In this document: one piece after another, positions 42,140-51,753 of the stretch | Position numbering within the stretch: position 1 is the first letter of the stretch | Layout of the letters: every line of letters begins with the position of its first letter | Origin: an uncultured Methanobrevibacter sp. | GTDB lineage: Archaea; Methanobacteriota; Methanobacteria; Methanobacteriales; Methanobacteriaceae | DNA length: 64,000 nucleotides | Direction: 5' to 3' | Assembly (NCBI RefSeq): GCF_947169325.1 | Contig: NZ_CAMVPN010000003.1 | Span: forward strand, 1-64,000 | Translations under genes and position numbers: made by a program | Notes under the pieces: generated by a model | What the model saw: only the letters and a program-made list of their open reading frames with translations | Databases searched by the model: none | Told to the model about the DNA's origin: nothing

Positions 42140-42655
42140 ATGATGATTATTTTATGTGTTACAGGTAGCGTCGCTGCTAGCGAAGCTATCAAATTGACCC
42201 GTGAATTTAGAAGAAATGATGTTGAAGTTAAATGCTTCATGAGTGAGGCGGCCTGTGAACTTATTCATCCCAATTCCATGGAGTTTGCAACCGGAAACAG
42301 TGTAGTCACAGAACTGACAGGTGAAATTGAGCATGTCAAATACTCTCAGGAAGATTTGATATTGGTAGCACCGGCTACAGCAAATACAATCTCTAAATTT
42401 GCATATAAGATAGCCGATAATCCGATTTCCACCCTTTTAATCACTGCATATGGCCACGACACTCCAATCGTTTTTGTCCCATCCATGCATGATTCAATGT
42501 ATAAGGCCATAAAAGACAATATTGAAAAAATAAAAGAGGAAGGCTCAGCAACATTCATCAAGCCTCGCATGGATGAGGGAAAAGCCAAATTCCCATCCAA
42601 AGAGGACATTGTACTGGAATCTTTAAGGACAATTAATTTGCATAAAAAGGAATGA
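42140..42655 (+). CDS. coaC: CoaC (phosphopantothenoylcysteine decarboxylase) half of CoaBC
   Basis: CVTGSVAASEAIKL; APATANTISKFAYKIADN; VPSMH; next ORF in +1 frame is CoaB. Confidence 0.85.
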   Translation: MMIILCVTGSVAASEAIKLTREFRRNDVEVKCFMSEAACELIHPNSMEFATGNSVVTELTGEIEHVKYSQEDLILVAPATANTISKFAYKIADNPISTLLITAYGHDTPIVFVPSMHDSMYKAIKDNIEKIKEEGSATFIKPRMDEGKAKFPSKEDIVLESLRTINLHKKE

Positions 42656-42677
42656 TACTATTAAAGGGAAAAAAGTT

Positions 42678-43295
42678 TTGATAAGTCTGGGAGGGACTTA
42701 TGAGCCAATCGATTCTGTAAGGGGGATTACAAACAAGTCTTCCGGAAAAATGGGTTTGGAGCTTGCAAAAGAAGCATACATTCGCGGTGCCGATTTGAAA
42801 TTGGTTGTAGCTAATGTCAGTGTTGATATTCCTTCTGTTTTTGATGTTGTTCATGTTGAAACAAGTAGCGAGATGAATGATGTTATTCTGGATTTGATTT
42901 CTGACTATGACATTTTCATTTCAACAGCTGCGGTGTCAGACTTTGAGTTCAGGCAAAAGTCCGACAAGAAGCTTGATTCAAGCAGTTCTCTTTTTTTGAA
43001 TCTCAAGCCTACTACCAAAATCATTCGCCAAATCAAGAAGATCAATCCAGATATATTCCTTGTTGGCTTTAAGGCTGAATTCAACATTTCACGTGATGAT
43101 ATAATTTGCTGCGCCAGAAAGCAGATTGCCGATGCCGGAACAGATCTGGTTGTTGCCAATGACATATCCAAATGTCACTTCGGTTCTGATGAGAATGAGG
43201 TCTTAATCGTCGATGATGAGGTGCTGTCAGTGCCGTTGGCTTCAAAAAAGGAAATTGCAAAAACTATTATTGACGTAATTTCAAAAAAGATTTAA
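42678..43295 (+). CDS. coaB: CoaB (phosphopantothenate-cysteine ligase) half of CoaBC
   Basis: ISLGGTYEPIDSVRGITNKSSGKMG; STAAVSDF; VGFKAEF; VANDISKCHFGSDENEV; homologous reading continues upstream of the only in-frame start (TTG). Confidence 0.85.
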   Translation: MISLGGTYEPIDSVRGITNKSSGKMGLELAKEAYIRGADLKLVVANVSVDIPSVFDVVHVETSSEMNDVILDLISDYDIFISTAAVSDFEFRQKSDKKLDSSSSLFLNLKPTTKIIRQIKKINPDIFLVGFKAEFNISRDDIICCARKQIADAGTDLVVANDISKCHFGSDENEVLIVDDEVLSVPLASKKEIAKTIIDVISKKI

Positions 43296-43713
43296 GTCTA
43301 CCTATATGTCTCACCGATAATTGTTTAGTTTGAATATTCACTCGTCTTATTTTAATTATTTCTTAATTTATTTTTATATTGACATTAACGGTTGCCATTT
43401 TAATGAACTATATAATTAAAATAAAGGTAGGTTCAAGAGGAGCAGTATCTGATTTTCACCAAATTTTTTTAGGTCATACTAAATTACTTTGAAATTGTTT
43501 TATTTTTGGCATGTCACATCGTTTAAATTTGATTTTGAAATTGTAATTACATGTCAAGGGCAATATTGTTTTTACTATGTATGGCAACATCATATAATAA
43601 TTGAGTTTCAAACATATTTGCATATGCAATAATAAGCTCAGAATAGTAATACTTTTTTAAATAAAATAAGCAAATTAATCTTTGAAAAAAATTCTTTTAA
43701 AAATAGTTATTTC

Positions 43714-43808
43714 AATAAAATAAGTTCATGCCTTTAGGCTTTAGTTAAATGGAGTGATTAATAGAGTGAATCAACCTAAAGGACGTTTCAATGAACTTTT
43801 ATTTTATT
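43714..43808. repeat. Imperfect long inverted repeat (MITE-like or hairpin)
   Basis: AATAAAATAAGTTCAT..CCTTTAGG ... CCTAAAGG..ATGAACTTTTATTTTATT. Confidence 0.5.
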
Positions 43809-43849
43809 TGCATTAGCATATTTTATATTTTATTTTCTAGTATAAAAAG

Positions 43850-44070
43850 GTATTGGAGTAATACTTTTTGGCAATTTTTGTAGTAATTTTTTACTTTTCT
43901 TAGAAGTATTTTTTTGTTGATTTTCTCTCAAAAATCAAGTGATTTTTTCAAAAATTTTTCCTTGATGGACATTGCATTATTGTCTTTTTTGTATAGGTTT
44001 TGTTTTGCAATTTGGTTAATTTTAAAAATTTAATCTTAGGTTTTCCTTTGATATTTGGTAGATTTTGATT
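43850..44070. repeat. Adhesin-flanking non-coding repeat, copy A
   Basis: AATACTTTTTGGCAATTTTTGTAGTAATTTTTTAC... shared with copies at 48.7 and 51.5 kb. Confidence 0.85.
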
Positions 44071-44418
44071 TAACATTTTAATTGCCTTTAGTTTTTAGGG
44101 GTTGTGTTGTAGAATCATTAAATATTTGTTCTATTTGATGAAATTTTCAAGTATTTTGAATCATATAATTTCTGAGGTAGTGATATTCAGTAGAGCGTTG
44201 ATTGGATATTTTTTTACTAATGCTCCAACAAACATTCTTGTTTTTCATAAGATAAAATTTCAAATAAATCTAAAGGCTTTGTTTTTAGAATATCTAATTA
44301 ATTTTAATTATTTTTAGGATATATTTATTAATGGCTGGAAAATTACTGAAATAAAAGATTTTGGGTACTGAATTTGAATCAAACTATTGTCTAAAAATAA
44401 AAAGAATAACTCTTTTCA

Positions 44419-47400
44419 TTATTTGATTTTAATTTTAGTGTTTTTAGTTACTTTGTAGTAGTAGTTGTTTCCTTTATAGGTAATTGCTGCTTTGTAAGTT
44501 CCTTTTTTAGTTAGCTTAGTAATTTTAAAGGTTGCTTTGCCTTTGCTGTTGGTTTTTACTTTGTATGTTTTACCTTTAACTTTTAAGGTTACTATTGCTT
44601 TTTTCATTGCTTTTTTGCTGTTTTTCAGGATTATTGTGTATTTTTTGATTTTTGTAGTTCTTTTGAATGTTTTTGATTTGGCGATTATTTTTGTTTTCTC
44701 TTTATTGATGGTAATTTTGATAGTTTTACTTGTTGGACTGTAATTACTATTTACAATTTTAATTACCATGTTTTTTTTACCGGCTTTTGCAGTTTTTAGG
44801 ATTTTTGCAGTTAATTTTATTGAAGCAGATCCCTTTTTGATGGTGGAAGTTCCAATTTTTTTGCTGTTTAGTGTAAATGTTACTTTGATTCCATCAGTTA
44901 TACTTTTGAAGTTAACTTTGTAGGTTCCGCCGTAATTAATCGTATATGCCGCATTTTTTGCATTAATTGTAATGTGTTTTTTATTTACAGTGAAATTAAC
45001 GGGAATTTCTGCTCTTATGATGTTATTGTCAATGTATGTAATATTGGCATTGTAAGTTCCAGCATTTAATTTAGGAATAACAAGTGTTGCGATTCCATCT
45101 TTTACATCAGCATAATATTCAACATTATTAACTCTAACAACCACTTTACCACTGTTCAATGGGTATATGGTGCTGCTATTTACCTGAACTTTGATGTTGA
45201 CTGAATTACCGTAAACAACATCTTTAGCTTCAAGAATACTCATGCTTACTGTATCGTTTACCAATGGAACATCATTTGTAACATTATCTAAAGTTATTTT
45301 AGCACCTATGTTAACATCAATGCAATTTTCACCATTGCCTATGAATTCAGAATTGCTGATAATCATGTCGGTTTGGGTTTTAATTGCACTGCCTTCAGTT
45401 GCATTGTTGTCAATGAATTTAGAGTTGTCTATGGTTGTTTTACCATTATTGTAGATTGCTCCACCATAAGTAGCATTGCCATTAAAGAATTTAATGTTTT
45501 TCAAGGTTACATTGTTTGCTTGAATGTTGAATATTCTTGCAAGTCCTGCTCCGTTGATTGTGTGTCCTTTTCCATCAATTGTGAAGTTGTCTTTGCTGAT
45601 TGTGATTCCATTTTCAAATTTCTTATCGATATCTGTATATGTATAATCATTTGCTAATTCAAGATAATTTCCATGGTTTTCGATTTGATGGGAAAGCATT
45701 GTGAATGTTTCATTGTTAAGCACTGTGAATGCTTTGATGCATGCTACCTGCAGGGCGGTTTCTTTGGTATTATATGGATCATAATTATAGAGGTCAGTCC
45801 AGTTTTCACCGTCAAAGCTTATAAATGAAATGTTTTCGCTGTAAAATTTATTGACATAGTTTATCCCTTCACAGATTGGGACGCTGGCATTCTGGTGATT
45901 GATTTGGAATTCTATTTCAAAAACATCACCAATTTCCAATGGAATGAACTCTCCGAGTTCAATTGTCCAGTATCCTGATTTTGAAAATCCTGATTTGCTT
46001 AACTTTAAATCATTGTTGACGTAGACTGATAAATTCCAAAAGCTATCTTCCTTGAAATATGTGGATGCTCCGGCTAAAAGTTCATTGTTTGTTGCATTGA
46101 ATCTGTTTTTATACCATACTGTATTATTTTGGGTATTGATGAAATCATTTTGTGCCTGGTCGTACTGGTAATTTTTCTCATATTTTATTGTACTGTTGAA
46201 TATAATCACGGATGTTCCTAAAAAGTAGGAATTTGGAGGACAGGAAGTATCATAATATGAAACATAGAAATAACCGTCTTCTCCCCAGTCATGGCCCCAA
46301 CTGTTTTTACAAATCCATGCTCCTAGTCCTGGAGCATTAGGTATTTCCATTGTATCATTCCAACCTACAATAACAATTTCGTGATTGGAATAAATGGATT
46401 CATTGTAATACTGCTTAACAGAATTTGTTGAATAGATATCGGATACTGCTCCTCCATATTTCATTATAGCTTTTTTAATTTCATCATTGTCTGTGAAGTT
46501 ATCCCTTTTAAGGTTTAAAATATTTTGAACGTGCAATACACTATCAAACAAATTTGAATATCGGCTAATCTCAATATATGGGTCATCCTCTTCTAAAACG
46601 GGACCTAGCCAACTTACAAGGTAACCTGTGTGTGTATTGGGATATCCTCCATAATTTGGTTCATAAATCCAACCGAATGGTGATGTGTTACTTGCAATGT
46701 TTTTCATGTTGTTTTCTGAAAGGTCCAGTAATAAGTTATGTGCTTTTAAGACATTTGACTCTAATCCTCCAATTGCTGCAAAAGCCCAGCAGTTACCCTC
46801 ATCATCCTGGTTCTTAACGGAAGTAGTCTGGTTTAAGTCAACTAAATTGTAATATGGGGGGATGTAATCAGTATCAGCATAATTGCCTATGAAAAATGTG
46901 TAATTTCTGCTGATAATTATTAGATTATCCTTATCATATGAAATGTAATTGACATATACGGTTTTATTGTCTTTTGCTGAATTATTCTCATAATTATTTT
47001 TTGAAAAATCTTGAGTTGATTTGGAAACGATATAAATTGCGCTGCCATAACCGCTGGCATTATTATTTTTAAATGTATTGTTTTCAATTACCACATTTCG
47101 CATATCTGTTAGATATATTGCAGATCCAAAATCACCAGTATTTGATGAGAGTAGTGAGTTTATCAACTTTAAATCTCCATTTTGGTGAAAATAAGCTCCA
47201 TTGATGCTTGATGAATTTGTTATGGTCAGATTATCGAATGTTGAATTACAATAGCTGATGAATATTCCCGCACCATATTTTGATTTAGCATTAACTATTG
47301 ATATATTAAATCCAATTAATGAGTGGGAATCGCTACAATATATTGCTCCACCTCTTGATGTTGAAGAGCAATTGATAAACTCAGTTGAGGTGATGTTTAT

Positions 47401-48558
47401 TAGAAATGGATAATCAAATACATTTTCAAATAATATTGCACCTCCCCTATCGGCTTGGGAATTATGAAACTTACAATCGTTGAAATTGATGTTTCCATAA
47501 GAGATATAAATGGACCCTCCAGTTTGCTTTGCTTTTGAATTATAAAATGTACAATTGTTAACAGTGAAATTTAAAAGGTCGTAAGTTGTATAACATATTG
47601 ATCCACCTCTTTTCCCTGCAGTATTGTTTATAAATTCGCAATTGGATATATAAAGATTGCCTATAAATGTATAGACTGATCCGTAAGTAGATGTGCCGGT
47701 ATTGTTAATGAATTCACAACCCTCAATTGAAGCATCTGCCTTATTTACACGAATACATGGTGTGCTTTTTGCGGTATTGTTCACGAATTTGGAATTGATT
47801 ATATTGATTGGCGATTTTTCACAAGTCAATACTCCTGAAGCAGATCCTACTTTGTTGTTGATAAATTCGCAGTTGGAAATGGTGAGGTTTGATTTGGATG
47901 CATAAATTATTCCATAAGTTATATATGAATCTGATTCGACATTTTCGTTGTCAATGATTTTTGAGTCTTTAATATTCACTGTGCTGTAATATGCTTCTAA
48001 AATGCCTGCATCTAAAAGGGTGTTATTGTAAAATGTACAATTCACCAGATTGATATTGCTGCTGTCACTGTAGCCGTTGTAAATCATTCCTGTTGGGAAG
48101 TCTTTAGAGTAGTTATATTTGAAATCTTTGAAAATGACATTCGATAAGGTCATGTTTTCAGGAGCATAGATTTTGATGTTTTTCAGGGTAAGATTCTTGA
48201 ATGATACAAATCCGGTTATATGGATAGTGCTTCCGTTACCGTTGATGATAGTATTTGATGTGTCTTCACCGATAAATGTAATGTTTCTGTGTTCGGATTC
48301 CTGTTTATAGTCATATTCCCCATCTGTCAAGTAAATGATTGAATCATTTTTAAGGTCATTGTCTGTCAATTCTTTGTGGGGAGCATCAACAGATGTGATG
48401 TCTTCAGTGTTGTTAACATTTAGAATAGTATTGTCAGAAATTGTATTTCTGCTGTCTATTTCAATTAAATCAGTATTATTATCACTTGCGCTTGTTGCAG
48501 GGATAATAAACAATAAAAATATTAGAAGCGTTATAAGAAAATATTTATTTTTTAACAT
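44419..48558 (-). CDS. Adhesin-like protein: beta-helix repeats + internal papain-like (C1) cysteine peptidase + second beta-helix head + Ig-like tail
   Basis: Signal peptide MLKNKYFLITLLIFLLFIIPATSA; repeated FxNNT beta-helix pattern; peptidase motifs NQDDEGNCWAF, NHEIVIVGW, NSWGHDWGEDGYFYVSY; shared C-terminal module. Confidence 0.9.
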   Translation of the reverse strand: MLKNKYFLITLLIFLLFIIPATSASDNNTDLIEIDSRNTISDNTILNVNNTEDITSVDAPHKELTDNDLKNDSIIYLTDGEYDYKQESEHRNITFIGEDTSNTIINGNGSTIHITGFVSFKNLTLKNIKIYAPENMTLSNVIFKDFKYNYSKDFPTGMIYNGYSDSSNINLVNCTFYNNTLLDAGILEAYYSTVNIKDSKIIDNENVESDSYITYGIIYASKSNLTISNCEFINNKVGSASGVLTCEKSPINIINSKFVNNTAKSTPCIRVNKADASIEGCEFINNTGTSTYGSVYTFIGNLYISNCEFINNTAGKRGGSICYTTYDLLNFTVNNCTFYNSKAKQTGGSIYISYGNINFNDCKFHNSQADRGGAILFENVFDYPFLINITSTEFINCSSTSRGGAIYCSDSHSLIGFNISIVNAKSKYGAGIFISYCNSTFDNLTITNSSSINGAYFHQNGDLKLINSLLSSNTGDFGSAIYLTDMRNVVIENNTFKNNNASGYGSAIYIVSKSTQDFSKNNYENNSAKDNKTVYVNYISYDKDNLIIISRNYTFFIGNYADTDYIPPYYNLVDLNQTTSVKNQDDEGNCWAFAAIGGLESNVLKAHNLLLDLSENNMKNIASNTSPFGWIYEPNYGGYPNTHTGYLVSWLGPVLEEDDPYIEISRYSNLFDSVLHVQNILNLKRDNFTDNDEIKKAIMKYGGAVSDIYSTNSVKQYYNESIYSNHEIVIVGWNDTMEIPNAPGLGAWICKNSWGHDWGEDGYFYVSYYDTSCPPNSYFLGTSVIIFNSTIKYEKNYQYDQAQNDFINTQNNTVWYKNRFNATNNELLAGASTYFKEDSFWNLSVYVNNDLKLSKSGFSKSGYWTIELGEFIPLEIGDVFEIEFQINHQNASVPICEGINYVNKFYSENISFISFDGENWTDLYNYDPYNTKETALQVACIKAFTVLNNETFTMLSHQIENHGNYLELANDYTYTDIDKKFENGITISKDNFTIDGKGHTINGAGLARIFNIQANNVTLKNIKFFNGNATYGGAIYNNGKTTIDNSKFIDNNATEGSAIKTQTDMIISNSEFIGNGENCIDVNIGAKITLDNVTNDVPLVNDTVSMSILEAKDVVYGNSVNIKVQVNSSTIYPLNSGKVVVRVNNVEYYADVKDGIATLVIPKLNAGTYNANITYIDNNIIRAEIPVNFTVNKKHITINAKNAAYTINYGGTYKVNFKSITDGIKVTFTLNSKKIGTSTIKKGSASIKLTAKILKTAKAGKKNMVIKIVNSNYSPTSKTIKITINKEKTKIIAKSKTFKRTTKIKKYTIILKNSKKAMKKAIVTLKVKGKTYKVKTNSKGKATFKITKLTKKGTYKAAITYKGNNYYYKVTKNTKIKIK

Positions 48559-48654
48559 AATTTCACATTTCCACAATATTATGTAGTTATTCTTAATATT
48601 TAGTATATTGGGGTATAATAGTTGAATTAAGTTGCACTGTGATGAATAAAAACT

Positions 48655-48930
48655 ATTAGAAAGTGAGGTTGCAAAAGTTTGATATATTTTGATAAGTATC
48701 TAAGTAATACTTTTTCGCGATTTTTGTAGTAATTTTTTATAGTTCTCAGAGCTATTTTTTTGCTGATTATCACTTGCAAATTAGGTGGTTTTTTTAAAAA
48801 TTTTTCTTTCATTGACAATGCATTATTGCCTTTTTTGTACTAGTCTTATTTTACGATTTGATTAATTTTAAAAATTTTATCTTATGTTTTCTTTTAATAT
48901 TCTTTTGATTTCAATTTAAGAGTTTATAGG
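48655..48930. repeat. Adhesin-flanking non-coding repeat, copy B
   Basis: GTGAGGTTGCAAAAG...TTTTTGTAGTAATTTTTTATAGTTCTCAGAGCTATTTTTTTG...; matches copies A and C. Confidence 0.85.
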
Positions 48931-49381
48931 TTATTGGTTTGAATAGTTTTACTTGTAAAATTCATGATTGTCTTTTTTATCTGATGGGATTTTCAAATGA
49001 TATGCTCTTTGTAATTTTTGATGTTCTGATATTTATTGAAGTATTGTGGTGATACATTTTGGGCTATTGGTTGATATTATTTCTTTTTGGCAATGGCATG
49101 AAAAATTAAATGCCATTTAATCTTTTGATTTTTATTTAATTGTATAAAATGGCTCTGTACAAAGTTATCATGATGAACTATACTTCAATTCTTTATTACT
49201 AATTTAATAAAGTTCGGTCCTAAATTGTCATATGGGGTCTTAGTAAAATCCTTGGATGAGGATAGTTTGTAAAGTCTGAGAGTCCTGATTTGAATAATAT
49301 ATGATAAACATGACAAATATGTAATTATTAGATAATAATTTAAATGAGCATATCTAAATTTAATAAGTAAGAGGTAATATT

Positions 49382-49684
49382 ATGGTGAAAATGGAAATTG
49401 AATTAACAGATGAGCAATTTGAAAGGTTTGAAATTTTAAAGTCAAAAGGGGTTGATGTTGGTCAGGCTATTGACCTTCTTTTTGGAATTCAAGGTGAGAT
49501 TATCTCTCAAGTTGAAGAACAAGAAAATGAAAAGAATTTATTAGAAAAAATATCTGATACAAATTATGACGTGGAAATAAAACAGCAATTGCTGAAGAAA
49601 AATTATCAGAAAGACAAAACCTCTGACAGAGCAATACGGGACACCAAACAGAATTTAAAATGGTCTAAATTTTTTGAATTATAG
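49382..49684 (+). CDS. Hypothetical 100-aa protein
   Basis: ATG preceded by GAGGTAAT; charged, helical. Confidence 0.6.
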   Translation: MVKMEIELTDEQFERFEILKSKGVDVGQAIDLLFGIQGEIISQVEEQENEKNLLEKISDTNYDVEIKQQLLKKNYQKDKTSDRAIRDTKQNLKWSKFFEL

Positions 49685-49759
49685 ATTTCAACATGCAATA
49701 TTATAATTTAACAGTCTAAATTGTTATAGTATAATATTAATAGTTACTAAATTATTAGG

Positions 49760-49879
49760 GCTGATTTAAAAAATCAGTTTCAAAAAACTTTAGATGAAAT
49801 GTTTAAAGAGGGAACCGTTGATAAAATCGCTGAAAAGTATAATGCTTACAACATTCCTGAAGGATTAATCCGTAAATGA
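49760..49879 (+). pseudogene. C-terminal remnant of an amino-acid ABC transporter substrate-binding protein
   Basis: Open frame without start translates ADLKNQFQKTLDEMFKEGTVDKIAEKYNAYNIPEGLIRK*, typical solute-binding protein C-terminus. Confidence 0.7.
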
Positions 49880-49970
49880 ATTATGGGTGAATAAATTCCA
49901 TTTATAATCAATGGAATTTCATTGAACAATGAACTATGATTAAACAATAAATATATTACTTGGAAGTTCT

Positions 49971-51047
49971 ATGATTGACAGATTAAAAAATAACCTATGC
50001 AATGATAAAAAAATAGCAATAATATTGACAGTTTTGTTCATATTCAATATTCTACTTTTCATTAACCTATTTGGATATATGACTATTGTAAAACATGTAG
50101 ATATTTCAGTAGTGCATGAGATTGGCACCATTATCTCAGCAATTATCATTTTAGGATTTATTTCAACCAGGCTTCCAAAATTTAAAAAGATTACTGACGG
50201 ATCCATTTATGAAATCGCTTATCTGGTAATTATCGGTTTGTTGAGCATTACAGTTTCTTATTTTAACAAATCTACAAATGGGGAGTCGTTATGGGCTCCA
50301 TTTTTAGAGATGTTTAGGATGCTGTCCGTTATATTGATTTTAACATACATAGCTACCAAATCCAAAAGTTTCATGGCTATAGTTAGGGGAGATATTTCAA
50401 GAAAAGCAATAATATGGCAGATTATTATATTTGCAGTCCTTGGAATTTTGTCATCATATTTCACTTTAAACATTAACGGAATCCCTGGCAATGCAAGAAC
50501 CTTGGTTGTGATGATTGCAGCATTATTCGGTGGGCCTTATGTTGGAGTTCCGGTCGGACTCATATCTGGCGTTTGGAGATACTTCATGGGAGGACCTACT
50601 GCACTTCCATGTGCCGTTACAACAATACTATGTGGTATTATAGGGGGATTAATCTATAAATGGAGCGATGGAAGATTTTTAAATCCATTCAACGGTGCAC
50701 TGCTGATGCTTCTCTATAGTGGATTTGACATGTTTATAATATCAGTTTCAAGTTCCGGAGGACAGGGATTAATCATTGCCAATGCGCTTTATGCTCCAAT
50801 GACTTTCACAGCTGTGCTGGGAATTATATTGTTTTCCATGTTTTTAATTGAGAAAAAAGAGGAAGTTTCAACAGAACTTGAAAAGGAAATTTGGGAAAAC
50901 ACACAAAACATTTCAACAAATATGGATATTATTGATGTGCATACAGATAGAATAATTGAGTTGTCGCAGGAATTAGAGGAATATAAAAATAAAACTCTTC
51001 GTTTAGAAAAGGAACTGCAAGAAATTAAAAATGATAAAAATAAATAG
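49971..51047 (+). CDS. LytS-type 5TM receptor (5TMR_LYT)-like membrane protein with C-terminal coiled coil, no kinase domain
   Basis: MIAALFGGPYVGVPVGLISGVWRYFMGGPTALPCAVTTILCGIIGGLIYKW. Confidence 0.75.
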   Translation: MIDRLKNNLCNDKKIAIILTVLFIFNILLFINLFGYMTIVKHVDISVVHEIGTIISAIIILGFISTRLPKFKKITDGSIYEIAYLVIIGLLSITVSYFNKSTNGESLWAPFLEMFRMLSVILILTYIATKSKSFMAIVRGDISRKAIIWQIIIFAVLGILSSYFTLNINGIPGNARTLVVMIAALFGGPYVGVPVGLISGVWRYFMGGPTALPCAVTTILCGIIGGLIYKWSDGRFLNPFNGALLMLLYSGFDMFIISVSSSGGQGLIIANALYAPMTFTAVLGIILFSMFLIEKKEEVSTELEKEIWENTQNISTNMDIIDVHTDRIIELSQELEEYKNKTLRLEKELQEIKNDKNK

Positions 51048-51053
51048 GTATAT

Positions 51054-51455
51054 ATGTATCTGCCATGGAACATTATTGCTGGAAACCTTATTTCATTGTT
51101 TGCCGGAATTTTTGTAATATTTAGCTTATGGGTAAATGATGATAAAAAAGCATATAAATACCAAATACTAAATGCTTTTATACTGATTATCGCATCATTT
51201 TTCTTTAATTCATACGTCGGCATGGTAGTCATGGCAATGGTTACAATAAGGCTATGTATGGTTTATAAAGATAGGTTTTCCATCAGATGGGCGATATTTT
51301 TCGTTGTATTGTCTACTGTTATAGGTTTTGCGGTAAATAACTTAGGGCTTGTTGGTTTGATTCCAATAATTGCAACAGTTCAAATCACAGGGTGTATTTC
51401 TTTCTTCAAATTAGTTCGCAATCATGGAATAATTGATGAAGGTGTGGGAGTATAA
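51054..51455 (+). CDS. Small multi-TM membrane protein
   Basis: Intact ORF directly downstream of the LytS-like gene; 4 predicted hydrophobic segments. Confidence 0.65.
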   Translation: MYLPWNIIAGNLISLFAGIFVIFSLWVNDDKKAYKYQILNAFILIIASFFFNSYVGMVVMAMVTIRLCMVYKDRFSIRWAIFFVVLSTVIGFAVNNLGLVGLIPIIATVQITGCISFFKLVRNHGIIDEGVGV

Positions 51456-51484
51456 TTAATGGACTATAATAAGTATATCGAGTC

Positions 51485-51675
51485 TTAGATAGTGAGGTAG
51501 CAAAAGATTAATCTACTTTGATATCTATCTAAATAATATTTTTTTTGCGATTTTTGTAGTAATTTTTTACTTTTCTTAGAAGTATTTTTTTCAGTGATTA
51601 TCACTTGCAAAATAGGTGATTTTTTTTAAAAATTTTTCTTGCATTTACAATGTATTATTGCCTTTTTTGTAAACA
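51485..51675. repeat. Adhesin-flanking non-coding repeat, copy C
   Basis: ATAGTGAGGTAGCAAAAG...TTTTTGTAGTAATTTTTTACTTTTCTTAGAAGTATTTTTTT...; matches copies A and B. Confidence 0.85.
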
Positions 51676-51753
51676 ATCATATCCATTTTATAATGATCCT
51701 AATTGGGGATATTGTGAAAATAAAAAAAGAATGGCAGTAGATGCGCGTTGCAC

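Noticed and set aside
44537-48586. Plus-strand ORFs opposite the protease adhesin
   Set aside because: Same shadow-ORF effect; hydrophobic translations come from Lys/Thr-rich coding on the other strand
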